Both the position numbers and the translations under genes were made by a program. A stretch of 64,000 nt of DNA from an uncultured Verrucomicrobia subdivision 3 bacterium (GTDB lineage: Bacteria > Verrucomicrobiota > Verrucomicrobiae > Limisphaerales > UBA11358). Shown piece by piece: positions 52,776 through 60,527 of this stretch. Location of the stretch: NCBI GenBank assembly GCA_903921455.1, contig CAIXPZ010000277.1, positions 1 to 64,000 of the forward strand, written 5' to 3'. The stretch's first letter is position 1. Every line of letters begins with the position of its first letter. Under the pieces are notes generated by a model. The model worked only from the letters and a program-made list of their open reading frames with translations. It ran no database searches and had not been told where the DNA came from.

Positions 52776-53855
52776 TTAACCGTTTAACGCCTTCAGTCTA
52801 TCCTCCATGTCATGCGTCATCAGCGGGTCGATCAACTCGTCCAGGTTGCCCTCGATGAAAACGGACAAATTATAAAGCGTCACCTCGATGCGGTGATCGG
52901 TGACGCGGTTCTGCGGAAAATTGTAGGTGCGGATCTTTTCGCTGCGATCGCCCGTGCCGATCTGGTCTTTGCGGTGCGCGGCGTATTTCGCGTTTTCCTC
53001 GGCGATCTTGGCTTCGAGCAGGCGCGAGCGCAAGACCGTCATGGCCGTCAGCCGGTTTTTTTGCTGCGACCGCTCGTCGGCGCAGCGCACGATCAGTCCG
53101 GTCGGTTTGTGGATGATCTGCACGGCGGAATCCGTGGTGTTCACGCCCTGGCCGCCCTTGCCGGACGCGCGGCAGCAGTTGATCTCGATTTCGTCCGGCT
53201 TGATTTCGATGTCCACTTCCTGGGCCTCGGGCAGCACGGCGACGGTGCAGGTGCTCGTGTGGATGCGCCCCTGCGCCTCGGTCGCCGGCACGCGCTGCAC
53301 GCGGTGCACGCCGCTCTCGTATTTCAGCCGCTTGAAGACATCCGTGCCGCTGATCTGGAAGATGATTTCCTTGAAGCCGCCGAGGTCGGACCCGCTGGAA
53401 TCCAGCGTCTGGTTTTTCCAGCCGCGGGCTTCGGCATAACGGCAATACATTCGATACAGATCCGCGGCAAACAACGCGGACTCCGAGCCGCCCGCGCCGG
53501 CGCGGATTTCCACAATGGTGTTGCGCGAATCCGTCGGGTCCGGCGGCACGAGGCCGAACTGGATCTGTTGCGCGAATGTTTTCTCGGCCGCCTCCAGTCG
53601 CGCGATTTCGTCCTTCGCCATCTGCGCGAGTTCCGAATCGGGCAGTTCGGTCTTGAGCAGCGCGCGATTCTCGTCCAGGTCGCCGGCCGCTTTCAAATAC
53701 GCCGCCCCCGCCGCCACGAGGTCTTTCAGCCGGGCGTATTCGCGCGACAATTCCTGCGCGCTTTGCGGGTTGTCGAAAACCTTGGGGTCGCTCAGCAGGG
53801 ATTCGAGCTCGGCAAAGCGCTTGCGGAAGCGCTCTATGTGGGGCTTTAAGTCCAT
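52776..53855 (-). CDS. prfA: peptide chain release factor 1
   Basis: 359 residues. GGQ motif in GKGGQGVNTTDSAVQI (about 230) and the class-I tripeptide RVPATEAQGR, whose PAT is the RF1 anticodon determinant for UAA/UAG. RAGAGGSESALFA-type sequence precedes it. The final codons and stop lie inside a run of CGTTTAAC-type short repeats, an unusual placement. The gene is followed on the same strand by the HAD hydrolase; upstream is rpmE. Confidence 0.97.
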   Translation of the reverse strand: MDLKPHIERFRKRFAELESLLSDPKVFDNPQSAQELSREYARLKDLVAAGAAYLKAAGDLDENRALLKTELPDSELAQMAKDEIARLEAAEKTFAQQIQFGLVPPDPTDSRNTIVEIRAGAGGSESALFAADLYRMYCRYAEARGWKNQTLDSSGSDLGGFKEIIFQISGTDVFKRLKYESGVHRVQRVPATEAQGRIHTSTCTVAVLPEAQEVDIEIKPDEIEINCCRASGKGGQGVNTTDSAVQIIHKPTGLIVRCADERSQQKNRLTAMTVLRSRLLEAKIAEENAKYAAHRKDQIGTGDRSEKIRTYNFPQNRVTDHRIEVTLYNLSVFIEGNLDELIDPLMTHDMEDRLKALNG

Positions 53856-53945
53856 TTTGATTCAGCCACCGAAACCCCCGGATACGCGGCTGGCGGGATG
53901 TCCCTGGTGAAATATACTCCCCGCTGGGAAAATCGGTGGCTCGCC

Positions 53946-53994
53946 AAAAAACAAGCCGCCCGCAATCCCGGAAATATCCGGTGCTGCGGGCGGC
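53946..53994 (-). terminator. terminator after rpmE
   Basis: Inverted repeat GCCGCCCGCA / TGCGGGCGGC (53955-53964 and 53985-53994) with an inner CCGGATA-type hairpin; on the minus strand it is followed by TTGTTTTTT. It lies 14 bases after the rpmE stop. Confidence 0.8.
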
Positions 53995-54007
53995 GTTGGT
54001 CGTAAAG

Positions 54008-54253
54008 CTAGACTTTTTTCTTTTTCTTCGTGGCGTGCTCGGCTTGCGCGGCGAGCGTCTTGGCGGCGCGCTGCTGGAATTTGTCCACGCGCCCGGCGGT
54101 GTCCACGAACTTCTGCTGGCCCGTGTAGAACGGATGGCAGGCGTTGCAAATACCCACGATGATGGTCTGCTTGGTGGAACGCGTCTTGATCACGTTGCCA
54201 CAGGCGCAACGAATCTCGGCGTCCACATATTTCGGATGAATGTCCGTTTTCAT
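54008..54253 (-). CDS. rpmE: 50S ribosomal protein L31
   Basis: 81 residues from ATG 54253 ([16 protein letters not shown]); five upstream in-frame residues are not part of the family. The zinc-binding type: CACGN and [10 protein letters not shown] supply three or four cysteine ligands. The C-terminus is a lysine-rich extension (KKKKKV). It lies upstream of prfA on the same strand, the classic rpmE-prfA order, but with its own terminator between. Confidence 0.96.
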   Translation of the reverse strand: MKTDIHPKYVDAEIRCACGNVIKTRSTKQTIIVGICNACHPFYTGQQKFVDTAGRVDKFQQRAAKTLAAQAEHATKKKKKV

Positions 54254-54684
54254 AAAAAGGGCTGCCAACCTATCAGGAAATTGCTGGATGACAAGAGGGA
54301 ATTTGGCGGCGGGCGCGGATTTTCAGCGCCAAGACTCGGGATCACCCGGGTGACGCCAGAGTGACGAACGCGCTGAAGGGGGCCTTTTATCGGTATATTG
54401 GCGTTCGGCGATGGAATTCCGCCCGGCCCTGACGGGCTGGAGCGTTTGAAGAAACAGTGTCGCCGTTCGGAGCGAGGATTTTTGGGTTTTGGCGAGTGGT
54501 GCCGATCATCGGCCTTTGGCGCAGGAGCAGGTTCCCTGCAACCCTGTGACTAAGCCGAAACGAAGCCAAACCCCAAAAAGACCGCCCTCATTTGGGTCCC
54601 AACCGAACGGCTACAGTTTTTATGAAAATGTTCTGAGTCCGGCTTTTCGCTTGCCGCCCCGTGCATCTGCCGCTAAAAACCCTC
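54254..54684. other. intergenic stretch, nothing firm
   Basis: About 430 bp between divergent rpmE and dprA. It contains a short palindrome CCCGGGTGA near 54344 and an inverted GCCCGGCCCTGACGGGC around 54422-54438. No intact gene; the open frames on both strands lack conserved sequence. Promoters for both neighbours must lie here. Confidence 0.4.
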
Positions 54685-55794
54685 ATGGACTCGAGGGAAG
54701 CATTCATCGCTTTGAACCTCATTGATGGCGTCGGGCCGGTGCGCGCCCGGTCGCTGCTGGAACAGTTTGGGGATGCCCCCGCCATTCTGGCCGCCTCCCG
54801 ATCCCAGTTGCTCCGCGTCCCGACGATCGGCGACGATACGGCGGAAAAGATTTCCAACTGGGAAAAAACCATCGACCTCGCGGGCGAATTGCGGCGCATC
54901 GCCGATTTCGGCTGCCAGGTTCTCATTCCGGCCGACGAGCAGTATCCGCCGTCGCTGCGGGAGATTTACGATCCGCCGTTGTGTCTTTATGTCAAAGGCA
55001 GCCTGACGGCGAAGGATAAAAACGCCGTCGCGATGGTCGGCTCGCGCATGACCACGCATTACGGCATCGAAACCGCGCGCAAGTTGGCGTATCAGCTCGC
55101 CTACACCGGCGTGACGGTGGTGAGCGGCGGGGCGCGGGGCATTGACACGGCGGCGCATCAGGGCGCGTTGAGCGGCCGGGGCCGGACGATTGCCGTGCTG
55201 GGCACGGGCATCAACTTGATCTGGCCGCCGGAAAATGCCGAGTTGTTCGAGCGCATCGCCGCGAACGGCGCGGTCATCACCCAGTTTCCCTTCAACCGGC
55301 CGGCGGATAAGCAGAGTTTTCCCATCCGCAACCGCATCGTCGCCGGCATGACGCTCGGTACGGTGGTGGTCGAGGCGAATCTTTCCAGCGGCGCGCTCAT
55401 CACGGCGAATTTTGCGACGGACTACGGCCGGCAGGTGTTTGCCGTGCCGGGGCGGATCGATTCGCCGCGCAGCAAGGGCTGCCACGACCTCATCAAGAAA
55501 GGCGCGAAGCTGTGCGAGGGCGTCGAGGACATCTTGAGCGAGTTTGAGTATCTGTTTCCGGCCAGCAACCGGCCGGCGTCCGCCAGCGCCACCGGCGTGC
55601 TGCCCGCGCTGGAGCTGAGCGAAACTGAGCAGAAGATTTTTTCGGCGGTGCGGGCGGAAGACGAAACGGGCATTGATGAAATCATCCGGGCCAGCGGCCT
55701 GCCGAGTTCGACCGTGAGCGTGGCGCTGTTCGGCCTGGAGATGAAACGGCTGGTGAAACAGCTCCCGGGAAAAATGTTTGTGCGCAACCGCTGA
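54685..55794 (+). CDS. dprA: DNA processing protein DprA
   Basis: 369 residues from ATG 54685 (MDSREAFIALNLI); a GTG eight codons upstream is the alternative. An N-terminal helix-hairpin-helix (LNLIDGVGPVRARSLLEQF), then the Rossmann-like core with VAMVGSRMTTHYG and VSGGARGIDTAAHQGAL, FPIRNRIVAGM, and a C-terminal winged-helix domain (about 310-369). DprA loads RecA on single-stranded DNA taken up in natural transformation. Other competence genes are not in the window. Confidence 0.95.
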   Translation: MDSREAFIALNLIDGVGPVRARSLLEQFGDAPAILAASRSQLLRVPTIGDDTAEKISNWEKTIDLAGELRRIADFGCQVLIPADEQYPPSLREIYDPPLCLYVKGSLTAKDKNAVAMVGSRMTTHYGIETARKLAYQLAYTGVTVVSGGARGIDTAAHQGALSGRGRTIAVLGTGINLIWPPENAELFERIAANGAVITQFPFNRPADKQSFPIRNRIVAGMTLGTVVVEANLSSGALITANFATDYGRQVFAVPGRIDSPRSKGCHDLIKKGAKLCEGVEDILSEFEYLFPASNRPASASATGVLPALELSETEQKIFSAVRAEDETGIDEIIRASGLPSSTVSVALFGLEMKRLVKQLPGKMFVRNR

Positions 55795-55853
55795 GCAAAT
55801 CGCTTGCGCCGATGGGTTCAATCAACTAGAAACAGCAGCGAACTGGAGCATTT

Positions 55854-56840
55854 ATGGCGAACTATCTCATCATTGGCGGCGACGGCAAGGAATACGGCCC
55901 GGTCACGGGCGAGGATGTGCGCAAGTGGGTTGCCGAAGGCCGGCTCAACGCCACTTCCCTGGCGAAATCCGAAAGCGACGCGGAATTCCGGGCGCTGGCG
56001 CAGTTCCCGGAATTTGCGGATGCGTTTGCGCTGTCGCCCGCGCCTGAAACCATTGCGCCAATTAAAACGGCCGCCGACTTTCTGGAGCGTGATTACGAGC
56101 TCGACCTTGGCGGCTGCCTGTCGCGCGGTTTTGCGCTGGTTAAAGCCAACGCCAGTCTGCTCATCGGTGGCGTGCTGGTTTACGGGCTGATTCAGATGGG
56201 TTTTGGCCTGTTTGGGAAAATTCCCTTCATCGGCGCCATTTTTTCCATCGCCAACTTTGTGATGTCCGGCGCGTTTGCGGGCGGATTATTCTACCTTTTC
56301 CTTCGGGTGATTCGCGCTGAGCCGGCCAGCTTGAGTGACTTGTTTGCCGGGTTTCGCCTCGCGTTCGGCCAGCTGTTCCTCGGGGTGCTGGTGGTGGGGC
56401 TGCTGGTCGGCCTGACGCTGCTGCCCTTCCTGATTTTCTTCGCCGTGAAACTAATCCCGCTGGTCAAAGGCGTGAATCTCGAGGCCATGTCACAGCCGGA
56501 ATCCGTCAATTTCCTGAAGAGTATTCTCACCTCGGCGCTGGTGCCCAGTTTGTGGGTGCTGTTGCTTTGCGCCATTCCGGCGACTTTTTTGAGCGTCTGT
56601 TGGAAATTTACGTTGCCGCTGATTATTGACCGGCAAATGGATTTTGGCGCCGCGATGAAGGTGAGCTGGAAAAAGGTGAACCAGCATTGGTGGCAGGTTT
56701 TCGGGCTGGTGATGCTGATTGATTTGCTGAATCTGGCGGGCTTCTGCCTGTGTTGTATCGGTTTGATTTTCACCGTTCCCATCGGTCTGGCTGCGCTGAT
56801 GTATGCCTATGAAACCATCTTTGGGTCGGAAAAAAGTTAG
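55854..56840 (+). CDS. GYF_2-domain membrane protein
   Basis: 328 residues. The first roughly 50 residues are a GYF_2 (DUF4339) module: MANYLIIGGDGKEYGPVTGEDV, read as two parts, then KWVAEGRLNATSLAKSE. The rest has about six membrane helices in long hydrophobic blocks (LFLGVLVVGLLVGLTLLPF) with a cytoplasmic helix AMKVSWKKVNQHWWQVFGL, as in DUF975-like or glycerophosphodiesterase membrane domains. Function unknown. The following gene starts 38 bases before its stop, so expression is coupled. Confidence 0.85.
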   Translation: MANYLIIGGDGKEYGPVTGEDVRKWVAEGRLNATSLAKSESDAEFRALAQFPEFADAFALSPAPETIAPIKTAADFLERDYELDLGGCLSRGFALVKANASLLIGGVLVYGLIQMGFGLFGKIPFIGAIFSIANFVMSGAFAGGLFYLFLRVIRAEPASLSDLFAGFRLAFGQLFLGVLVVGLLVGLTLLPFLIFFAVKLIPLVKGVNLEAMSQPESVNFLKSILTSALVPSLWVLLLCAIPATFLSVCWKFTLPLIIDRQMDFGAAMKVSWKKVNQHWWQVFGLVMLIDLLNLAGFCLCCIGLIFTVPIGLAALMYAYETIFGSEKS

Positions 56841-57465
56841 TCGCGCCCAGGCCCGCAATGCCGCGCTGCTGAACCAGCTCGGCACCCCTGGCCTCGGGTC
56901 CCTGCTGGCCGGCCGCCTCGTTGAGGGCGTTTTGCAGCTGATCTTGTTTCTCGCCGGCTTCGTGCTCTTCTGCCTGTGGGCCTTCCGCAATCTCATGCAG
57001 TATTACCAGATGATGTTCAATGACGCCCCGAAGACCGCGGCGGGCAATGGCAGCCTGGCGTTGGCCGGCTTGGTCATCTGCACGCTGTCCTGGGTCTGGT
57101 CGCTGCAAACCAGCTTCAGCCTGTTGCGCGCGGCGTCCCGGGTCAGCCTCGAATCCTTGGACAGTTTTGCCGCCGGCCAAATCAAGCTGGAGCCGGCGAA
57201 AATCATCCTCGCCCTGTCCGCGTTGCCGCACTGGCAGCGCTCCGGCGAAATCATCGCGCGCACGTTCGAGTTCAAGGATTTTCCCGCCGCGCTGAAATTC
57301 GTCAACCACGTTGCCGACCTGGCCGAGCAGGCGCAGCATCATCCGGACGTGGATATCCGCTGGAACAAGGTCACCCTGGCGCTCACCACACACGATGCGG
57401 GCGGGTTGACGGAAAAGGATTTCGCGCTGGCGAAACAGTGCGACGCGCTGGCCGCGCGCGCCTAA
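56803..57465 (+). CDS. membrane protein fused to a pterin-4a-carbinolamine dehydratase domain
   Basis: 220 residues from ATG 56803 (a second ATG is two codons on). Residues about 20-110 form two membrane helices (VEGVLQLILFLAGFVLFCLW and LALAGLVICTLSWVWSL). Residues about 128-215 are a complete pterin-4a-carbinolamine dehydratase domain: WQRSGEIIARTFEFKDF, ALKFVNHVADLAEQAQ, HHPDVDIRWNKV (His 179, His 180) and LTTHDAGGLTEKDFALA, with all motif residues present. That enzyme normally is a small soluble protein that recycles tetrahydrobiopterin or acts as a coactivator. Attachment to a membrane module is unusual and no aromatic hydroxylase is nearby. Confidence 0.83.
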   Translation: MPMKPSLGRKKVSRAQARNAALLNQLGTPGLGSLLAGRLVEGVLQLILFLAGFVLFCLWAFRNLMQYYQMMFNDAPKTAAGNGSLALAGLVICTLSWVWSLQTSFSLLRAASRVSLESLDSFAAGQIKLEPAKIILALSALPHWQRSGEIIARTFEFKDFPAALKFVNHVADLAEQAQHHPDVDIRWNKVTLALTTHDAGGLTEKDFALAKQCDALAARA

Positions 57466-58391
57466 AACACCTTCGGCACGCCTTCGTCGAGGATTTTTAG
57501 GCGCGCTGTCAGCTTTTGTTGCGTCATGATTTCCTTGAGCCAGCGCGGCGGCTCGTCCATCGCCTCGAACGACAGCTTGAAGGTGCCATAGTGCATCGGC
57601 ACCAGGACTTTCGCGCGCAGATCCTTGAACGCCTGCACCGCCTGGTCCGGCCCCATGTGGACTTTGCGGAACGTCTCCGGGTGATACGCCCCGATGGGCA
57701 GCAGCGCGATCTCCGGCGCGAGTTTTTTCCCGATCTCCGCGAAGCCGTCGAAATACGCGCTGTCGCCCGCGTGGTAAATTTTCCGGCCCTGATGCTCCAG
57801 CACAAAGCCGCCGTAGCCGCGGTGGTGGTCGTGCAGGGTTCGCGCGCCCCAGTGCGCGCTCGGCGTGAAGGTCACCTTCCAGTCGCGCTGCGAAAAACTT
57901 TCCCACCAGTCCAGCTCCACGATCCGCTCGAAGCCGAGGTTCTTGGCCAGGTCGCCCACGCCCCACGGCATCAGGGCGATCTTGGGATGCGAGAGCTTGC
58001 GCAGCGTGGGTTTGTGGAAATGGTCGTAGTGCGCGTGTGACAGCAGCACCAGGTCGATCGGCGGCAGATCCTGCACGCGCATTCCGGCGCGCTTGAGCCG
58101 CTTCATGAGGAACAGCCAGTTCGCGAAGTTCGGGTCCACCAGCACGTTCAGGTCGTTGAACTGGATGAGGAACGACGCGTGGCCGATCCACGTCACCGCC
58201 ACCTGCCCGTGCCGGAGCCGGGGGCAGATCGCCGGGCGATGCGCGCCGGTGCGCTTGGTGAACCAGCCTTTCAGGATCAGCTCGTGAAAAAACGTGCGCG
58301 GGTTGAAATGCTTGGCCGGCGTCAAATCCTTGAACGACCGCGGCAGCTTGCGGCGCGGCGGCACGGGGCGGGTTGACGCGGTTTTCGTCAT
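57462..58391 (-). CDS. metallo-beta-lactamase-fold hydrolase (NAPE-PLD/UlaG-like)
   Basis: 309 residues. Metal motif SHAHYDHF (about 115-122), later GDSAYFDGF, and a C-terminal MHYGTF; an upstream TWIGHASFLIQFNDLNVLVDP is typical of the NAPE-PLD-like group of the superfamily. Residues 1-60 carry no signal. Family members hydrolyse phosphodiesters or lactones; substrate unknown. It is convergent with the dehydratase fusion and shares four bases of stop codon with it. Confidence 0.9.
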   Translation of the reverse strand: MTKTASTRPVPPRRKLPRSFKDLTPAKHFNPRTFFHELILKGWFTKRTGAHRPAICPRLRHGQVAVTWIGHASFLIQFNDLNVLVDPNFANWLFLMKRLKRAGMRVQDLPPIDLVLLSHAHYDHFHKPTLRKLSHPKIALMPWGVGDLAKNLGFERIVELDWWESFSQRDWKVTFTPSAHWGARTLHDHHRGYGGFVLEHQGRKIYHAGDSAYFDGFAEIGKKLAPEIALLPIGAYHPETFRKVHMGPDQAVQAFKDLRAKVLVPMHYGTFKLSFEAMDEPPRWLKEIMTQQKLTARLKILDEGVPKVF

Positions 58392-58440
58392 GCGACGTAT
58401 CGACTGTAACAGAACGAATCGGGTTCGACCAATTTCAAAA

Positions 58441-59160
58441 TCATTCGCCGAGATTCCGCCGGAGCAGCGCGCTCAATTTCGCCGGCGACAGCACCGTGAC
58501 GGCCTTGCCTTTCACCGCGATCAGTTTTTGCCCGCGGAAGGTTGCCAGCGTGCGCGAGAAGGTTTCGCCCACCGTGCCGAGTTCGGCGGCGAGCACGCGC
58601 TTCGTCACGGTCAGCTGGATGTTCACTGGCGCTTCGCTTTGCGGGTCCGGACAGCGTTTCACCAGCCAGTTGGCCAGGCGCGTCTCGACATCTTTCAGCG
58701 TCAAGTCTTCCAGCTGGCCGACGAGTGTCCGCAGATGGGCGCTCATGGAGCCGAGCATGCGCAAGGCGAGTTCCGGCTGGCGCCGGAGCAGCGCGTGGAT
58801 GCCATCTTTTTGCACCAGCAACACCTGCGTGGCCTCCAGCGCGCGGGCGTCGGCGGGATAACCGCTGGGCGACGCCAGCGCCGCTTCCGCGAAAGAATCG
58901 CCGGCGCGAAAAATATGGATGACCTGCTCTTTGCCGGCGGCCGTCACGCGGTGGACGTTCACCGCGCCGCGCTGGACGATGTAAAACCCGCGCGCCGCCT
59001 CGCCTTCGCGGAACAGGTATCCGCCCTTCGCCAGCGATTTCACGGAAGTCGCTTCGGCGACTTTTTCCAAATCGCCCGGCGGCAGGCCCGCGAACAGGCG
59101 GCAGCCGCGCAGCGTGTTGAGGATGACGGAGCGTTTGAGTTCGGCGAGCGGCGTGGCCAT
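58441..59160 (-). CDS. Crp/Fnr-family regulator, probable NO-responsive (Dnr/NnrR-like)
   Basis: 239 residues. N-terminal cyclic-nucleotide-binding-like fold (VKSLAKGGYLFREGEAARG), then a C-terminal winged helix with the recognition helix VGETFSRTLATFR: Glu 199, Ser 202 and Arg 203 form the E-x-x-S-R set that in FNR reads TTGAT half-sites. The N-terminal cysteine cluster of FNR is absent, so oxygen sensing by an iron-sulfur cluster is unlikely; Dnr-type heme/NO sensing fits better. A perfect TTGAT-N4-ATCAA site lies upstream, so autoregulation is likely. It is divergent from ygbA. Confidence 0.88.
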   Translation of the reverse strand: MATPLAELKRSVILNTLRGCRLFAGLPPGDLEKVAEATSVKSLAKGGYLFREGEAARGFYIVQRGAVNVHRVTAAGKEQVIHIFRAGDSFAEAALASPSGYPADARALEATQVLLVQKDGIHALLRRQPELALRMLGSMSAHLRTLVGQLEDLTLKDVETRLANWLVKRCPDPQSEAPVNIQLTVTKRVLAAELGTVGETFSRTLATFRGQKLIAVKGKAVTVLSPAKLSALLRRNLGE

Positions 59161-59229
59161 GTCCGCATTTCAAACCACGCCGCCGCAAAAGTAAACCATG
59201 CAATCCGCCGTCGGCGGAATCGGGAAAGC

Positions 59230-59243
59230 TTGATTTGCATCAA
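59230..59243. promoter_or_regulatory. FNR/Dnr-type box upstream of ygbA and the Crp/Fnr gene
   Basis: TTGATTTGCATCAA, a perfect TTGAT-N4-ATCAA palindrome, in the 117-bp divergent region. It lies 34 bp before the ygbA start and about 70 bp before the regulator start, and its half-sites match the recognition residues of the adjacent regulator. Confidence 0.85.
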
Positions 59244-59277
59244 GGGTTGCCGCCGCGGCTTCGGCTAAACTGATTTC

Positions 59278-59613
59278 GTGAACAACGATTTTACGCCGGC
59301 CCGGCTCGCCCGCGAATGGCGGACGATGTCCGCGATGGTCCGCATCTATTGCCGCGACCGGCATCACCCCTCTGACTGGGTGTGCGCGGAGTGCGAACAG
59401 TTTTTGAGCTACGCGAACGTGCGGCTGGAGCGCTGTCATTTCGGCGCGGCCAAGCCGGTGTGCGCCAAGTGCCCGGTGCATTGCTACCAGCGCGAGCGCC
59501 GCGAACAGGTGCGCATCATCATGCGCTACGCCGGGCCGCGGACGCTGTGGGCGCATCCGCTCCTGAGCCTGCGCCATTGGCTCGATGGCTTGCGGAAAGC
59601 GCCGGCAATTTAA
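59278..59613 (+). CDS. ygbA: YgbA-family protein (nitrous oxide-stimulated promoter family)
   Basis: 111 residues starting at GTG 59278 (MNNDFTPARLAREWRTM). Cysteine-rich core of the YgbA_NO family: IYCRDRH, CAECEQFLSYA, ERCHFGAAKP and VCAKCPVHCYQ. In enterobacteria ygbA is controlled by NsrR and supports growth under nitric oxide; the cysteines probably bind a metal cluster. The promoter holds a perfect FNR-type box 34 bp upstream, and a large hairpin follows the gene. Confidence 0.9.
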   Translation: MNNDFTPARLAREWRTMSAMVRIYCRDRHHPSDWVCAECEQFLSYANVRLERCHFGAAKPVCAKCPVHCYQRERREQVRIIMRYAGPRTLWAHPLLSLRHWLDGLRKAPAI

Positions 59614-59629
59614 CGGCAGGGAATGGTAG

Positions 59630-59682
59630 GGCTGACCTGCTGGTCAGCCAACCCGGCGGCGCAGCAGCGCCGCCGGGTTGGC
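59630..59682. terminator. two overlapping hairpins between convergent ygbA and DUF2249 gene
   Basis: Hairpin 1: GGCTGACC-TGCT-GGTCAGCC (59630-59649), perfect 8-bp stem. Hairpin 2: 15-bp perfect stem GCCAACCCGGCGGCG / CGCCGCCGGGTTGGC (59647-59661 and 59668-59682). Their arms overlap by three bases, so the two folds compete. The second is very stable and probably ends transcription in both directions, though without a long T run. Confidence 0.7.
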
Positions 59683-59685
59683 CGT

Positions 59686-59985
59686 TTAATGTTCCCGGCA
59701 GTGCGTCGCCACCGGTACGGCGGGTGCGCCGAGCGGTTTCAACTTCGAGATCTTGATGCGGAATTCCTCCGGGCCCTGCGCGAGATATTCCCAGCCCAGC
59801 GTGCCCGGCCATTGCGCTTCGAACTGGTTTTTGATGCCGAGCGGGTTGTGGCCGTTGACGAGGATGAAATGGTCGCCGACCGGCAATTCCTGCCAGGTTT
59901 TGACGATCAGCGGATGTTTGATGGTGCAATCCAGTGCGCGCACGTCCATCACTTTGTCCGCGCCGATAACATTTTCCGTGGTCAT
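59686..59985 (-). CDS. DUF2249 protein (TusA-like fold)
   Basis: 99 residues. DUF2249 pattern: VMDVRALDCTIKHPLIVKTW, HFILVNGHNPLGIKNQFEA, then GWEYLAQGPEEFRIKISKL. The fold is TusA-like (two-layer beta-alpha sandwich). These proteins are regularly found in denitrification and NO-detoxification gene sets but have no proven biochemical role. The gene is coupled to the upstream cupin by a four-base overlap. Confidence 0.85.
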   Translation of the reverse strand: MTTENVIGADKVMDVRALDCTIKHPLIVKTWQELPVGDHFILVNGHNPLGIKNQFEAQWPGTLGWEYLAQGPEEFRIKISKLKPLGAPAVPVATHCREH

Positions 59986-60368
59986 GATTTTTTGAGGTTA
60001 AAGGTTGAATTTTTGTCCGGCAACTCCGGTTTGCTCAGCGTGAGCAGCATGGAGAATTTCGTCGTCGCCTTGGCCGCGTGCGGCAGGTTCGGCGGCATGT
60101 AGAGCAGGTCGCCGGCTTTCAGGTGGTGCGGCTCGCCGGCGAGGGAAAACTCGCACTCGCCCGACAGCATCTGGACGATCGCGTGCTGCGTGGACGTGTG
60201 CTCGGTCAGCTCCTGCCCCTCGGCGAAACCGAACAGCACCACGCGCGCATTGGCCGTCCGCAGCAGCGTGCGGCTCACGATGCCGTTCGGCGCGAATTGG
60301 GTTTCTTCCGGGAGCGACAGGATTTTCTGCGCGCCGGCCGCGATCAAAGGTTGTTCAGCCATGCCCAT
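59982..60368 (-). CDS. small cupin protein
   Basis: 128 residues (an ATG two codons in is an alternative). Single cupin barrel: GQELTEHTSTQHAIVQMLSGE, a motif I variant with two histidines, and motif II GDLLYMPPNLPHAAKA. Such small cupins occur in Crp/Fnr-Dnr regulons next to DUF2249. The start of this gene is 28 bp from a second FNR-type box at 60396-60409. Ligand unknown. Confidence 0.85.
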   Translation of the reverse strand: MGMAEQPLIAAGAQKILSLPEETQFAPNGIVSRTLLRTANARVVLFGFAEGQELTEHTSTQHAIVQMLSGECEFSLAGEPHHLKAGDLLYMPPNLPHAAKATTKFSMLLTLSKPELPDKNSTFNLKKS

Positions 60369-60395
60369 ACTCTACCACCCCGGGGTTTTCCGGCC

Positions 60396-60409
60396 TTGAT
60401 GCAGGTCAA
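60396..60409. promoter_or_regulatory. FNR/Dnr-type box upstream of the cupin gene
   Basis: TTGATGCAGGTCAA, matching TTGAT-N4-ATCAA at all but one position (G for A in the second half). It lies 28 bp upstream of the cupin start and about 120 bp upstream of the divergent gamma-carbonic anhydrase gene. Confidence 0.72.
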
Positions 60410-60411
60410 GG

Positions 60412-60472
60412 TTTTGGACTGCGGCGACATGTCGCCGCTTTCAAAGCGCGGACATGTCCGCGCACTCCAAAA
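60412..60472. repeat. paired-palindrome element
   Basis: Two perfect 18-bp palindromes, GCGGCGACATGTCGCCGC (60421-60438) and GCGCGGACATGTCCGCGC (60446-60463), share the core GACATGTC and are enclosed by a near-perfect 12-bp inverted repeat (TTTTGGACTGCG / CGCACTCCAAAA). Total 61 bp, between the cupin and carbonic anhydrase promoters. The layout is REP/BIME-like and resembles the inverted-repeat element at 37318-37447. Confidence 0.75.
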
Positions 60473-60527
60473 CCGCCGCCGGTTTTCCTTTGTGACATTT
60501 GCGCCTGTTTGCGGCAATATTTTCCGC

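Noticed and set aside
54387..54569. 60-residue minus-strand open frame upstream of dprA
   Set aside because: No ribosome site, no conserved motif and arginine/proline-rich composition; not supported as a gene.
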